Source: Bhargavaea beijingensis (GTDB taxonomy: Bacteria; Bacillota; Bacilli; Bacillales_A; Planococcaceae). Taken from it: 64,000 bases of DNA. A model generated the notes under the pieces. It had not been told where the DNA came from, made no database searches, and worked only from the letters and a program-made list of their open reading frames with translations. Shown piece after piece: positions 1 to 9,626 of this stretch. How positions within the stretch are numbered: the stretch's first letter is position 1; each line of letters starts with the position of its first letter. Where the stretch lies: NCBI RefSeq assembly GCF_900101985.1, contig NZ_FNAR01000011.1:28990-92989 (forward strand). The letters run 5' to 3'. Both the position numbers and the translations under genes were made by a program.

Positions 1-19
1 ACAGCGGGGGCGGATTGGC

Positions 20-25
20 TATAAT
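20..25 (+). promoter_or_regulatory. -10 box upstream of ywhD
   Basis: A perfect TATAAT lies 20 bases before the ywhD start codon. The matching -35 position would fall at or before the first base of the window, so the promoter cannot be confirmed. Confidence 0.4.
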
Positions 26-45
26 GCAGGGAAGGGGGTGTGATC

Positions 46-564
46 ATGGCCAACGGAGAAAAACCAAAGCAAAAGATGGAGTTCACGATTATCCGCGATA
101 ACCCGACCGCCGGTCATAAGGGGTTCGGCATCGGTTCAATCTCACTGGAAAACGTGTCACCCGTCATGATCGATGTGGAAGAGGAACTTGCGCAGGTGGA
201 AATCGGTGCGCTGCATGCCCGGAGCAAGACGGAGCGTGGTGTCAAATTCACCCCGGACCGCAAGGATTCCGAAGGCGGCAAGCCGTACTGGCTCGTATGG
301 GTCGCTATCGATTATAAGGAAGACGGACCTTACTATGCCGGTGTCACGGCGGCAGAAATGGTCGTCAACCGAGAAAAACGGCGCGGCTACAAAAACCTGC
401 CCGAGCATGTGAACCTCTTGGATAAAGCACTGAAGCGGCATGTCATCGTCGACAAGATGGACGACCGCTCGAAAAAAGTACTTGCGGAATTTCTGCAGGA
501 GCAGAATCCGGAATTGTGGGAGCGGAGCCACCAACTCCAGGAGGCGCTCGGCGTCATCGGATGA
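46..564 (+). CDS. ywhD: YwhD family protein
   Basis: This 172-residue protein matches the B. subtilis YwhD family in length and in its N-terminal half, for example the stretch IGSISLENVSPVMIDVEEE and the following ALHARS motif. The biochemical function of the family is not known to me. A GTG at 40 is in frame but touches the GGGGG ribosome site at 34-38, so ATG 46, with better spacing, is chosen. As in B. subtilis the gene is next to pbpG, which is on the other strand. A strong terminator follows at 708-749. Confidence 0.88.
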   Translation: MANGEKPKQKMEFTIIRDNPTAGHKGFGIGSISLENVSPVMIDVEEELAQVEIGALHARSKTERGVKFTPDRKDSEGGKPYWLVWVAIDYKEDGPYYAGVTAAEMVVNREKRRGYKNLPEHVNLLDKALKRHVIVDKMDDRSKKVLAEFLQEQNPELWERSHQLQEALGVIG

Positions 565-707
565 GCAGGCAATTATGAACGATCTTTGACAGTTTTGCCC
601 GGCGCGGTTGCAGCCGGTTGAAGCGCTCGCGAAAAGGGAGTAAACTTAAAGCAACGCTTGCTGAATACAAGCTAGGACAGTGCGGCGTCTAGCTAACGGC
701 GCACAGA

Positions 708-749
708 GCCCGCCCCGCCTCCGGAAATGGAGGCGGGGCGGGCTTTTTT
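708..749 (+). terminator. Rho-independent terminator after ywhD
   Basis: A perfect 15-bp G+C-rich stem (708-722 with 729-743) with a 6-base loop is followed by six T residues on the + strand. It ends the ywhD transcript and may also slow transcription coming from pbpG on the other strand, although no T run is present on that side. Confidence 0.9.
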
Positions 750-815
750 GGTGTTTGAATATGGTATGCCAATGTCTGATTGCAGGATGTTCACGTCTCA
801 CTTGAATCCAAGTAG

Positions 816-2879
816 TCAGTCGAAAAACGAGAACGGGAACAGCCGGATCGGTCCGCCGTCTTTTGTGTCGGAAGAGCGATCTTGCCGGAGCGCCGGATCT
901 GTGCAGAGTTTCCGCGGCACATTCCGTTCTTTGACGTAGATCATGCGCTGTTTGCCGCAGCCTTCGACGGCAAGGCCGCCGGTTTCGACATCGACGATGA
1001 CGCCTGTGACACCTTCCGGCTGGACGAACGGTTCCGGCGGAAGGCCGGCATGTGCGTCTTCCATGAACTCGATCCACACCTTCTTGGCGGCCATTTTGTC
1101 GCTGTTTTCGGTGAGGCGGTTCCCTTCGTCGAATCCGGCCCAGATTCCTGCGGTCAGCGTCGTGGAGAAGCCGATCAGATACTGGTCGGAAAGCGTCGTG
1201 CCGGACTTTGCCGCATACGGGCGTGTCTGGCTCGCCCGCATCGACAGGCCCGTCGCCGGAGTATAGTCGCTGAAGACCGGGTCGAACATGCCGGTCATCA
1301 TCTGTGTCAGGACAAAGGCATCTGCCGGATCCATCACTTCCCGCTGCTCTTTTTCTTCCTCATCGCTCTGGTAGACGATTTCGCCGGAGGCATCGGTGAT
1401 CGACTGGATGGTTGTCGGGACAACCCGCCGCCCACCGGATGCAATCCGGTTGTATGCCCCGGTCATTTCGTAAAGGGTGACCTCGGTTGTACCGAGGGCG
1501 GTGGCCGGGGCATCGACGAAGTTGCCGGTGATGCCGAGACGGGCGGCCATATCCTTGAACGGCTTGTAGCCGATTTCCTCGAGCGTTTTGACGGCAAAGA
1601 TATTATCGGAAATGGCAAGTGCCTGGGCGAGCGAGATCGGCCGTTCGGCAAACTTGCCGTTGACGTTCCGGGGCTCATACTCCTGGCGGCCGTCGTCGAA
1701 GGTGAAGACAGTCGGCTCGCTCTTCAGGAAGGTGAGCGGCGTGAATCCCTGTTCGAGCGCTGCAGCGTACAGCACCGGTTTCATCGCGGAACCGGACTGG
1801 CGCTCTGCCTGGGTGACCCGGTTAAAAGGGCTGGCGGCATAATCGCGCCCGCCGATCAGCGAAGTGACCTGTCCGCTTTCCGGTTCCATCGTGACAAATC
1901 CGAACTGGAGGCTGTTATCAGGCATCCACTTTTCGGCCGCGGCTTCCGCAGTTTTCTGATGGAATGGGTCGAGCGTCGTACGGATTGTCCAACCTCCTTC
2001 CGCGATGTTCCGTCCCGCTTCTTCCAGGCGGTTTTCAGCCTCCCGCCACACCTCGTCCAGAAAGTACGGGGCGACCTTTTCTCCCTCGTCCCACTGATCA
2101 TGCTTCAGTGCAATCCGCTGGTTCAGGGCGTGATCCGCCTGCTCACGTGTCACGTATCCGTCGCGCACCATCGCATTCAGGATGATTTCCTGTCGCTCCG
2201 CCGCAGCTTCGGGGTTATTCACCGGGGAGTAGACGGACGGCCCCTTCGGTACAGCTGCGAGCAATGTCGCTTCGGCAAGTGTCAGGTCTTCAGCTTCCTT
2301 GCCAAAGAAAAACTTGCTTGCCGCCTCGGCACCGTACATGCCATGGCCGAAGTAAACGGTGTTCAGATAGCCTTCGAGAATGGTGTCCTTGTCGTAAAAC
2401 GTTTCGATCCTTCTCGCATAGACCGCCTCGTTGACCTTCCGTGTCCAAGTTTTTTGATGGGTCAGGAACAGGTTGCGTGCATACTGCTGGGTGATCGTGC
2501 TCGCGCCTTCCGCTTTGCGGAATGATTTGACGTCTTTCATCACGGCCGCTGCAATCCGGGAATAGTCGAACCCCTTGTGTTTGTAAAAGTCCTTGTCTTC
2601 GACGGCGACGAACGCCTCGGCAAGAAACGGGGACATATCGTCAAGAGAAGCCCAGTAACGGCGTTCGCCTGAATGCCGGTCACCGATCGGGTCGCCGTTT
2701 CGGTCGAGGAAGACGGTCGCATTCGGCACTTCCAGGGAAGGGGGACCGGCCGAATGGATATAGATGAGAAGCGCCCCGTACATGACCAGCCCGGCTACGC
2801 CGAAGCTCAGGGAAAGAAGCAACAGCCGCTTCATGAGTGTCCGCCGCTTCCGCTGCTTTTTGATATGTGCCCGTTTCAC
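816..2879 (-). CDS. pbpG: Class A penicillin-binding protein (PBP2d-like)
   Basis: A 687-residue bifunctional peptidoglycan synthase. A basic N-terminus is followed by one membrane anchor at about residues 16-42. The glycosyltransferase domain has the catalytic Glu94 in the VAVEDKDFYKHKG motif and the QQYARN motif near 131. The transpeptidase domain has SAMK with nucleophile Ser364, SDN at 424-426 and KSGTT at 558-562, so both activities look intact. Position beside ywhD and divergent from speE matches B. subtilis pbpG (ywhE), a forespore PBP that works with PBP2c during spore envelope formation. Start is GTG 2879 behind a GGCGGGA-type ribosome site; ATG at residue 16 is an alternative. I did not find a convincing SigF promoter upstream. 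Confidence 0.93.
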   Translation of the reverse strand: MKRAHIKKQRKRRTLMKRLLLLSLSFGVAGLVMYGALLIYIHSAGPPSLEVPNATVFLDRNGDPIGDRHSGERRYWASLDDMSPFLAEAFVAVEDKDFYKHKGFDYSRIAAAVMKDVKSFRKAEGASTITQQYARNLFLTHQKTWTRKVNEAVYARRIETFYDKDTILEGYLNTVYFGHGMYGAEAASKFFFGKEAEDLTLAEATLLAAVPKGPSVYSPVNNPEAAAERQEIILNAMVRDGYVTREQADHALNQRIALKHDQWDEGEKVAPYFLDEVWREAENRLEEAGRNIAEGGWTIRTTLDPFHQKTAEAAAEKWMPDNSLQFGFVTMEPESGQVTSLIGGRDYAASPFNRVTQAERQSGSAMKPVLYAAALEQGFTPLTFLKSEPTVFTFDDGRQEYEPRNVNGKFAERPISLAQALAISDNIFAVKTLEEIGYKPFKDMAARLGITGNFVDAPATALGTTEVTLYEMTGAYNRIASGGRRVVPTTIQSITDASGEIVYQSDEEEKEQREVMDPADAFVLTQMMTGMFDPVFSDYTPATGLSMRASQTRPYAAKSGTTLSDQYLIGFSTTLTAGIWAGFDEGNRLTENSDKMAAKKVWIEFMEDAHAGLPPEPFVQPEGVTGVIVDVETGGLAVEGCGKQRMIYVKERNVPRKLCTDPALRQDRSSDTKDGGPIRLFPFSFFD

Positions 2880-2989
2880 CGCATTCCCGCCTTTCTTACG
2901 CTTTTCCGCAAGTATGCACAGACAGACCGCATTTCATCCGGAGGATTTTTTAGGGAAGTCCCGATTTGTCCGCTCGCATAAAAAAACAG

Positions 2990-3017
2990 TTGCAACGGAG
3001 ACCGGTGGCCGTATAAT
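2990..3017 (+). promoter_or_regulatory. SigA-type promoter for speE-speB
   Basis: TTGCAA at 2990-2995 and TATAAT at 3012-3017 are separated by 16 bases, in the divergent gap between pbpG and speE. Confidence 0.65.
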
Positions 3018-3092
3018 GAAGCTTAGTTTCGTGGAGGCCGGGAATATAGGCAGTGCGGGACGTTTCCCTTTAATGAAGGAGGAATGCAGCCC

Positions 3093-3935
3093 ATGGCAGG
3101 GTTATGGTATACGGAAAAACAGACGGACAACTTTGGAATCACGATGAAGATCAAGCAGACACTGCATGTTGAACAAACGGAGTTCCAGCTGCTTGAAATG
3201 GCGGAAACGGAAGAATGGGGGAACATGCTGTTTCTCGACGGCATGGTGATGACATCGGAGCGTGATGAATTCGTCTACCACGAGATGGTCGCACACGTTC
3301 CGCTGTTCACACACCCCGATCCGAAAAAGGTGCTGGTCGTCGGAGGCGGCGACGGCGGTGTGATCCGCGAGGTGCTCAAGCATCCGCAAGTCGAACAGGC
3401 GGTGCTTGTCGACATCGACGGGCAGGTGATCGAGTACTCCAAACAGTACCTGCCGTCAATTGCGGGCAAGCTCGAGGACCCTCGAGTGGAGGTCCGTATC
3501 GGGGACGGATTTATGCATATTGCCGAGTCCGAAAACGAATATGATGTCATCCTGGTGGACTCAACCGAGCCCGTCGGCCCTGCAGTCAACCTATTTACGA
3601 AAGGCTTCTATGCAGGCATCTCAAAGGCACTAAAAGAGGACGGTCTGTTTGTCGCCCAAAGCGATAACCCATGGTTCAAGGCGGATCTGATCCGCCAGGT
3701 ACAAAAGGACGTCCGGGAAATCTTCCCGGTCACCCGTCTGTATACGGCCAACATCCCGACGTACCCGAGCGGGCTCTGGTGCTTCACGCTCGGCTCGAAA
3801 AAGCACGACCCGCTTGAAGTGAAGGAAGAGCGGTTCCATGACATCGACACGAAGTACTACACGAGCGAACTGCACAGGGCATCCTTCGTGCTGCCAAAGT
3901 TCGTCCGTGACCTGGCAGAAGGTGAAGGTGAATGA
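3093..3935 (+). CDS. speE: Spermidine synthase
   Basis: A 280-residue aminopropyltransferase that makes spermidine from putrescine and decarboxylated S-adenosylmethionine in the cytoplasm. It has the family signatures [16 protein letters not shown] for cofactor binding and [13 protein letters not shown] around the catalytic Asp, and closely follows B. subtilis SpeE from LWYTEKQT to the end. ATG 3093 is chosen over the in-frame ATG 3084, because the AAGGAGG site at 3076-3082 leaves only one base before 3084 but ten before 3093. Its stop overlaps the speB start by four bases (ATGA), so the two are translated together. Confidence 0.95.
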   Translation: MAGLWYTEKQTDNFGITMKIKQTLHVEQTEFQLLEMAETEEWGNMLFLDGMVMTSERDEFVYHEMVAHVPLFTHPDPKKVLVVGGGDGGVIREVLKHPQVEQAVLVDIDGQVIEYSKQYLPSIAGKLEDPRVEVRIGDGFMHIAESENEYDVILVDSTEPVGPAVNLFTKGFYAGISKALKEDGLFVAQSDNPWFKADLIRQVQKDVREIFPVTRLYTANIPTYPSGLWCFTLGSKKHDPLEVKEERFHDIDTKYYTSELHRASFVLPKFVRDLAEGEGE

Positions 3936-4804
3936 AGTTCGACGAAACCTACTCCGGCAATGTATTCATCAAGAGCGGCCTCAGCTACGATGAAGCGGAT
4001 GCGGTGATCTATGGCATGCCGATGGACTGGACGGTCAGTTGGCGCCCGGGCTCCCGGTTCGGTCCTGCTCGCATCCGCGAAGCATCGGTCGGGCTGGAGG
4101 AGTACAGCCCCTACCTGGACCGCGAACTCGATGACCTCCGATTTTATGATGCGGGAGACATCCCGCTTCCATTCGGCAATGCCGGTAAATCCCTTGACCT
4201 GATCGCCGGGTTCGTCCGCCAGCTCTTGTCTGATGGGAAGATACCGGCGGGGATGGGCGGCGAGCACCTCGTGTCGCTGCCGGTCATGAAGGAAGTGGCG
4301 GCCGTGCATAAGGATCTCGCCATTATCCATATCGATGCCCATACCGATCTGCGGAGCGAGTACGAGGGGGAGGAACACTCCCACTCGACACCGATCCGAA
4401 AGATTGCCGATCTGATCGGCCCCCACAACATCTATTCGTTCGGAATCCGTTCCGGTATGAAAGAGGAGTTTGAATGGGCGCGCGAAAACGGCATGCACAT
4501 CTCGAAATTCGATGTTCTGGAGCCGCTCAGGGAAGTGTTGCCGGCGCTTGCCGGCCGCCCCGTCTATGTCACGATCGACATTGATGTTCTGGACCCCGCC
4601 CATGCACCGGGCACGGGCACGGTCGACTGCGGCGGCATCACGGCACGCGAGCTTCTTGATTCAATCCATGAAATCGCACGTTCCGGTGTCCGGGTCGCCG
4701 GTTTTGACCTGGTCGAAGTCGCGCCCGTCTATGATCCATCCGAGCAGACGGTCCATACTGCAAGCAAGCTGTTCAGGGAAATGCTGCTCGGCTTTGTAAA
4801 GTAA
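3932..4804 (+). CDS. speB: Agmatinase
   Basis: A 290-residue ureohydrolase that splits agmatine to putrescine and urea, providing the substrate of SpeE encoded just upstream. The binuclear manganese ligands are visible: His112 in GGEH, Asp135, His137 and Asp139 in DAHTD, and Asp216 and Asp218 in DIDVLDP. Length is normal for the family. It overlaps speE by four bases and ends at a strong terminator at 4813-4847, so speEB forms a two-gene unit. Confidence 0.95.
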   Translation: MKFDETYSGNVFIKSGLSYDEADAVIYGMPMDWTVSWRPGSRFGPARIREASVGLEEYSPYLDRELDDLRFYDAGDIPLPFGNAGKSLDLIAGFVRQLLSDGKIPAGMGGEHLVSLPVMKEVAAVHKDLAIIHIDAHTDLRSEYEGEEHSHSTPIRKIADLIGPHNIYSFGIRSGMKEEFEWARENGMHISKFDVLEPLREVLPALAGRPVYVTIDIDVLDPAHAPGTGTVDCGGITARELLDSIHEIARSGVRVAGFDLVEVAPVYDPSEQTVHTASKLFREMLLGFVK

Positions 4805-4812
4805 AGGAAAAG

Positions 4813-4847
4813 GTGATGCGCGGAGGAAAACGGCGCATCACTTTTTT
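4813..4847 (+). terminator. Rho-independent terminator after speB
   Basis: Perfect 9-bp stem GTGATGCGC / GCGCATCAC with an 11-base loop and six T residues. Confidence 0.92.
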
Positions 4848-4959
4848 GTTCGTGGCATCTAGCCGACGGGCTGTGTTCCGCGGACGGATGAATTTACTCG
4901 GTTCGCCGCAGGGGCCTGCCGGTAAACCGTTCACTTATGGGGAACGGAGCCGGCATCCA

Positions 4960-4989
4960 TTGAAATCCCACGGCCCTGCGGGATATAAT
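4960..4989 (+). promoter_or_regulatory. SigA-type promoter for ywiB-argS
   Basis: TTGAAA at 4960-4965 and TATAAT at 4984-4989 with an 18-base spacer, about 30 bases before the ywiB start. Confidence 0.72.
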
Positions 4990-5019
4990 AGGGAAATGAT
5001 TATGAACGGGGGCATCCAG

Positions 5020-5454
5020 ATGACTATTCCCGAGGAAGGAAGAGCGGTCAGCATCCGCCTCGTGACGACGGTCCGTCAGCCGGGCGAGAAGCCGTTCCGG
5101 AACTTCATCCGGGCGGAGGGCCTTCTGATTGAAAAAGCGGGCAAAACGTATCTGAGCTTTGAAGAAAACGCGGACGGCCAGAGAGTCCGCACGATGGTCC
5201 GGATGGGACATGAGGAAGGGCTGATCATGCGGAACGGAGAAGTTTCAATGCGGCTTCCTCTCGTCCCGGGCGAGCAGCGGGAAGGACGCTACGGAAGCGG
5301 GGGTGCGGGCTTGCCGCTGACGGTCAAAACCGGCTCGGTCTGCTACGAACCGGGTTCGGAAGGGCGGTTCGCGGCCGAGTATGACTTGATGTCGGGCAGT
5401 GAGACTGTCGGCACCTATGATGTGGAATTTACTTATTCGGAGGGAAAAGCATGA
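5020..5454 (+). CDS. ywiB: DUF1934 family protein YwiB
   Basis: A 144-residue protein related to B. subtilis YwiB (DUF1934), a small beta-barrel-like family of unknown function that habitually precedes argS. The open frame extends far upstream, but ATG 5020 has a correctly spaced GGGGG ribosome site at 5008-5012 and gives the family length. The promoter at 4960-4989 also rules out the upstream starts. It overlaps argS by four bases, so the two are probably co-translated. Confidence 0.82.
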   Translation: MTIPEEGRAVSIRLVTTVRQPGEKPFRNFIRAEGLLIEKAGKTYLSFEENADGQRVRTMVRMGHEEGLIMRNGEVSMRLPLVPGEQREGRYGSGGAGLPLTVKTGSVCYEPGSEGRFAAEYDLMSGSETVGTYDVEFTYSEGKA

Positions 5455-7121
5455 GCACAGTGGAACAGATCAAACAACAGCTGAAGGACGCGCTCGGCAT
5501 CGCGGTGGAAAAGGCGGGTCTCGTAGATGTGGCGGAAATGCCCGATGTGATGCTCGAGACGCCGAAAAGCAAAGAAAACGGCGATTATGCCACCAACATC
5601 GCGATGCAACTGACGAAAATTGCGAAAAAGCCGCCGCGCACCATCGCTGAAGCGATTGTCGGCAACCTGGACAAAGATGGCACACCGATCCGATCGGTCG
5701 ACATCGCAGGGCCGGGTTTCATCAACATCTCCATTAAAACCGACTATCTCGGCGATGTCGTGAAGGACGTGCTGGAAAAGGGCGAGAACTTCGGCCGCAG
5801 CGGCTCGGGGGAAGGCGAGAAAATCCAGGTCGAGTTCGTCTCGGCCAATCCGACAGGCGACCTTCACCTCGGCCACGGCCGCGGCGCGTCAATCGGTGAC
5901 GCGCTCTGCAATGTGCTCGATTTTGCAGGCTATGACGTTTCCCGTGAATACTACATCAACGATGCCGGCAATCAGATCAACAACCTGGCTTTGTCGATCG
6001 AAGCCCGCTATTTCCAGGCGCTTGGCGAAGAGCGGGAAATGCCGGAAGACGGTTACCACGGCAAGGATGTCATCGAAATTGCCAATGCACTCGCTCAGGA
6101 GCACGGCGACAAGTTCGCCAAGATGCCGGAAGAAGAACGCTTCCAGTGGTTCCGCAAGCATGGCCTTGGCATCGAGTTGGACAAAATCAAGCGGGACCTG
6201 GCCGATTTCCGCGTGACATTTGACAACTGGTTTTCCGAATCGACGCTTTATGAGTCCGGCAAGATCGAGGAGGCACTCGGTAAGCTCAAGAAAAACGGCC
6301 ATGTTTATGAGGAAGATGGCGCCACCTGGTTCCGCTCGACGACATTCGGAGACGATAAGGACCGGGTCCTCATCAAGAAGGATGGCACTTATACGTACCT
6401 GACGCCGGATATTGCGTATCACGAGGACAAGCTCCAGCGAGGCTTCGGCAAGCTGATCAACATCTGGGGAGCTGACCACCACGGCTACATTCCGCGTATG
6501 AAAGCGGCAATCGAGGCGCTCGGCTACGACAAGGACACGCTTGAAGTGCTGGTATCCCAGATGGTCCAGCTGTATAAGGACGGCGAGAAGTTCAAAATGA
6601 GCAAGCGGACCGGAAAGGCAGTTACCCTGCGCGAGCTCGTTGATATGGTCGGCCTGGATGCGGTCCGCTACTTCTTCATCATGCGATCCGGGGATTCCCA
6701 GATGGACTTTGACCTCGATCTCGCGGTTTCCCAGTCCAACGAAAACCCGGTCTACTATGCGCAGTATGCCCACGCGCGCATTTGCTCGATTCTCCGCCAG
6801 GCGGATGAAGCCGGGCTGTTCCGTTCGGATGAACATGTCGGTCTGCTGCAGGACAGCGAGAAGGCGATCGATCTCATGAAGAAGATCGGCGATTTTCCTC
6901 AAGTTGTAGCGGACTCGGCGAAGCTCCGCGCGCCGCACCGGATTGCCACATATATTCAGGAATTGGCATCCGCATTCCACACGTTTTACTCGACTGACAA
7001 AGTCGTCGACCCGGACAACAAGGAATTGTCGGAAGCGCGCCTCGCGCTTGTCACGGCAGCCCGAACGACCGTTGCGAACGCACTCCGCCTGATCGGAGTC
7101 GCCGCTCCGGAACGGATGTAA
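5451..7121 (+). CDS. argS: Arginine--tRNA ligase
   Basis: A 556-residue class I aminoacyl-tRNA synthetase that charges tRNA-Arg. It has the N-terminal Add-1 domain, the HIGH-type motif HLGHGRG following SANPTGDL, the [12 protein letters not shown] loop and a C-terminal DALR anticodon-binding domain ending [12 protein letters not shown]. Length and motifs are those of the Bacillus enzyme. No T-box is visible upstream; it is read from the ywiB promoter. A G+C-rich hairpin follows at 7129-7162. Confidence 0.97.
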   Translation: MSTVEQIKQQLKDALGIAVEKAGLVDVAEMPDVMLETPKSKENGDYATNIAMQLTKIAKKPPRTIAEAIVGNLDKDGTPIRSVDIAGPGFINISIKTDYLGDVVKDVLEKGENFGRSGSGEGEKIQVEFVSANPTGDLHLGHGRGASIGDALCNVLDFAGYDVSREYYINDAGNQINNLALSIEARYFQALGEEREMPEDGYHGKDVIEIANALAQEHGDKFAKMPEEERFQWFRKHGLGIELDKIKRDLADFRVTFDNWFSESTLYESGKIEEALGKLKKNGHVYEEDGATWFRSTTFGDDKDRVLIKKDGTYTYLTPDIAYHEDKLQRGFGKLINIWGADHHGYIPRMKAAIEALGYDKDTLEVLVSQMVQLYKDGEKFKMSKRTGKAVTLRELVDMVGLDAVRYFFIMRSGDSQMDFDLDLAVSQSNENPVYYAQYAHARICSILRQADEAGLFRSDEHVGLLQDSEKAIDLMKKIGDFPQVVADSAKLRAPHRIATYIQELASAFHTFYSTDKVVDPDNKELSEARLALVTAARTTVANALRLIGVAAPERM

Positions 7122-7128
7122 CGATCGG

Positions 7129-7166
7129 CCGGCCCCCTACAGCAGAAGCTGAAGGGGGCCGGTCTT
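7129..7166 (+). terminator. Probable terminator after argS
   Basis: Perfect 10-bp stem CCGGCCCCCT / AGGGGGCCGG with a 14-base loop, followed by only a weak T tail (TCTT). Confidence 0.6.
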
Positions 7167-7257
7167 CAGGTTGTGGCAACGAACTCCGTTAAGAAGTTGC
7201 GATAGTCGGGCGAGACGTTAACCTACCTTGGCGGCTCCCGCTTTTCCCGGGCATCCC

Positions 7258-7286
7258 TCGACAAAAACCGTGCCATCTGATTAAAT
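7258..7286 (+). promoter_or_regulatory. Candidate promoter of the cobalamin operon
   Basis: TCGACA at 7258-7263 and TTAAAT at 7281-7286 with a 17-base spacer; a TGA just before the -10 gives an extended -10. It lies upstream of the riboswitch. Confidence 0.5.
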
Positions 7287-7319
7287 TGAAGAGGAATTGA
7301 ATATCCGGCATGACTTTTT

Positions 7320-7450
7320 GCCGGATGACGCTGAGGTGCCCCGAATCGCGGGGGTAAAAGGGAAGCCGGTGAAAGTCCGGCACGGTCCCGCCACTGTAAG
7401 CGGCTATACGCCGCAAGTCAGGAAACCTGCCCCAGCGGAAAGCACCTGAA
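7320..7450 (+). promoter_or_regulatory. Cobalamin (AdoCbl) riboswitch
   Basis: The conserved core is unmistakable: GAGGTGCCCC near 7333, AAAAGGGAAGCCGGTGAAAG at about 7356-7374, the B12 box region TCCGGCACGGTCCCGCCACT just after, and the closing CAGGAAACCTGCC at about 7419-7431. It precedes an intrinsic terminator (7541-7566) and the 13-gene B12 salvage operon. The expected logic is premature termination when adenosylcobalamin is plentiful. Boundaries are approximate. Confidence 0.95.
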
Positions 7451-7540
7451 TGCGCCTGCGAGGACAGGCCGGTGTGGAACGGCGCCTGCATGAGCAGGCT
7501 GCGGTCGTTTTTCCGCGTGCCCGTCCTGCCGGTATTTCTG

Positions 7541-7566
7541 CCCCCCGCGTCGCGCGGGGGTTTTTT
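7541..7566 (+). terminator. Riboswitch expression-platform terminator
   Basis: Perfect 8-bp stem CCCCCGCG / CGCGGGGG with a 3-base loop and six T residues lies between the riboswitch core and btuF. Its position points to transcriptional control. Confidence 0.88.
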
Positions 7567-7600
7567 CTGTTCCGTATATCATGATGAGGGGGAATCGGAG

Positions 7601-8626
7601 TTGGATAAAAAATGGCTAAGGTGGCTTGCCGCACCTGTTGCGGCACTGATGCTTGCTGCATGCGGCTCGGCCGATGACAGTGCGGAACAACCGCAGAACC
7701 AGGACGGTGAGACAGAGCAGCAGACAGCAGACCAAGGCGGAAAAGCGGATCAGGAAGCAACGTTCCCGGTCACGGAAACCGATGCTGTCGGAAATGAAAT
7801 TACGCTGGAAAAACAGCCGGAGAAAATTGTTTCCATGGTTCCGAGCAACACCGAGATTCTCTTCGCGGTTGGTGCCGGAAAAGCAGTTGTCGCCGGAAGT
7901 GACTTCGACGACTATCCGGAAGAAGCGCAAAAACTCGAGAAAATCGGCGGGCAGGAATTCAACGTCGAAAAAATCGTCGGCCTGCAGCCGGACGTTGTGT
8001 TTGCACACGAATCCGCACTCGGTGTCGGGGAAGAAGGACTGCAGCAGCTTCGTGATGCGGGCCTCACCGTGTTTGTCGTAAAGAATGCAACAGATTTTGA
8101 TGAAACGTACGGAACCATCCAGCAAATCGGAAAGCTGACCGGCTATTCCGCCGAGGCCGAAGAAATCGTCAGCGGCATGCAAGACAAAGTGGATGAAATC
8201 AAGGAAAAAGCGGAAGCAGTCACCGACAAGAAAAAAGTATTTGTCGAAACCTCGCCTGCACCGGATATTTACACGCCTGGATCTGGCACATTCATGCAGC
8301 AGTTCCTGGACATCATCCACGGGGAAAATGTTGCGGCCGACCAGCAAGGCTGGGTCATGATGGATCCGGAGGAGATCGTCAATCGCAATCCGGATGTCAT
8401 CATGGTCATGTATGATTACATCGATACGGCAGTGGAAGATGTTTACTCGCGTGAAGGATTTGACGCCGTGACCGCCATTAAGGAAAAGGCTGTTATCCAG
8501 GTTGATGAAAACATTACAAGCCGTACCGGTCCGCGCCTTGCCGAAGGTCTGGAAGCCGTAGCGAAGGCAGTTTATCCGGAAATATTCGGGGAAGCGGAAC
8601 AAGATGAAGAAGATCAAGCAGCATAA
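7601..8626 (+). CDS. btuF: Cobalamin/cobinamide-binding lipoprotein BtuF
   Basis: A 341-residue substrate-binding protein of a B12 ABC importer. The start is TTG 7601 with GAGGGGGA and CGGAG ribosome sites; longer starts would run through the riboswitch terminator. A lipoprotein signal ends in LAAC with the lipidated Cys at residue 21, followed by an acidic Gln-rich linker. The periplasmic-binding domain has the BtuF-like opening KIVSMVPSNTEILFAVGAG. It overlaps btuC by 23 bases. It should deliver corrinoids to BtuC and the BtuD domain encoded downstream. Confidence 0.9.
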   Translation: MDKKWLRWLAAPVAALMLAACGSADDSAEQPQNQDGETEQQTADQGGKADQEATFPVTETDAVGNEITLEKQPEKIVSMVPSNTEILFAVGAGKAVVAGSDFDDYPEEAQKLEKIGGQEFNVEKIVGLQPDVVFAHESALGVGEEGLQQLRDAGLTVFVVKNATDFDETYGTIQQIGKLTGYSAEAEEIVSGMQDKVDEIKEKAEAVTDKKKVFVETSPAPDIYTPGSGTFMQQFLDIIHGENVAADQQGWVMMDPEEIVNRNPDVIMVMYDYIDTAVEDVYSREGFDAVTAIKEKAVIQVDENITSRTGPRLAEGLEAVAKAVYPEIFGEAEQDEEDQAA

Positions 8627-9626
8627 GACGAAACGGCCGGTTGCCGCATACATTGTATCGGCTGCCGTTCTCCTGCTGGCACTTTGGCTAGGTGTTTCCG
8701 TCGGATCGGTGAAGATTCCGCTGCAAGTGCTCCTGGACCCGGGAGCGGATGAAACAGCCGCGAACATCCTATGGAAAATCCGCATGCCGAGGGTGGTGCT
8801 TGCAGGGCTCGTCGGAGGGTCGCTGGCCTTGGCGGGCGCGGCGTTTCAGGGGCTTCTGAAAAACCCGCTTGCCGATCCGTACACCCTTGGAGTGTCGTCC
8901 GGCGCCTCAGTCGGCGCTGTGGCGACACTCTTTTTTGGAATCGGATTGTTTGGCACCTATACCCTTCCCGTATTCAGCATGGCGGGCGCGATGGCAGTGC
9001 TTCTTCTCGTGATCGGTTTTTCCCGGGCGGTCGACAGGTCACTCAAGATGGAAACGATCATCCTGACCGGGGTCATCTTCGGGTCATTTCTCGGCTCGGT
9101 ACTGTCCCTCATGATTGCCCTGACCGGGGAAGAACTCCGGCAGATCATCGGCTGGCTGCTGGGCAGTGTCTCGATGAGAGGCTGGAAGTACGTATGGATG
9201 ATCCTGCCGTTTGTCCTGATCGGAGGGTTTCTGCTATGGCTTTGCCGGCGGGAGCTGAATGCGATGCTGTTCGGAGAGGAACGGGCCCACCATCTCGGAG
9301 TGGACGTACGGAAGCGCAAATGGATGATTCTCGGCGGTGGCTCGATTCTTACCGGTTCAGCGGTTGCCGTATCCGGGACCATCGGATTTGTCGGTCTGGT
9401 TGTCCCTCATATGACGCGGCTCTTATGGGGGAGTGACCACCGGCATCTGTTGCCGCTGTCGTTCATTAACGGGGCCTCTCTGCTTGTGTTCTGTGATCTC
9501 GTGGCAAGAACGATTATATCGCCCACCGAGCTGCCTGTGGGCGTAATCACTTCGTTTATCGGGGCACCGGTGTTTGCATTTATTTTCTACAGGCAGCGGA
9601 GAAAGGGGAGGAACCGGCATGCTTGA
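8604..9626 (+). CDS. btuC: Cobalamin ABC transporter permease BtuC
   Basis: A 340-residue FecCD-family permease with many hydrophobic segments starting at residue 12. The family signature near residues 67-95, with KNPLADPYTLGVSSGASVGA, is clear, as is the C-terminal GTIGFVGLVVPHMTRLLWG. Together with BtuF and the ATPase half of the next gene it forms a complete importer in the membrane. It overlaps btuF by 23 bases and the next gene by 8, so translation is coupled. Confidence 0.93.
   Translation: MKKIKQHKTKRPVAAYIVSAAVLLLALWLGVSVGSVKIPLQVLLDPGADETAANILWKIRMPRVVLAGLVGGSLALAGAAFQGLLKNPLADPYTLGVSSGASVGAVATLFFGIGLFGTYTLPVFSMAGAMAVLLLVIGFSRAVDRSLKMETIILTGVIFGSFLGSVLSLMIALTGEELRQIIGWLLGSVSMRGWKYVWMILPFVLIGGFLLWLCRRELNAMLFGEERAHHLGVDVRKRKWMILGGGSILTGSAVAVSGTIGFVGLVVPHMTRLLWGSDHRHLLPLSFINGASLLVFCDLVARTIISPTELPVGVITSFIGAPVFAFIFYRQRRKGRNRHA

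Noticed and set aside
882..2525. A 547-codon open frame on the + strand opposite pbpG
   Set aside because: It is the antisense shadow of a clear penicillin-binding protein; it has no family resemblance and codon use only mirrors the real gene.
5002..5019. An earlier ATG (5002) as the ywiB start
   Set aside because: No ribosome site precedes it and it lies close to the predicted transcription start; ATG 5020 fits the family.
7189..7760. Open frames on the minus strand across the riboswitch
   Set aside because: The conserved cobalamin riboswitch and its terminator explain this sequence; the frames lack starts with ribosome sites and have no family.
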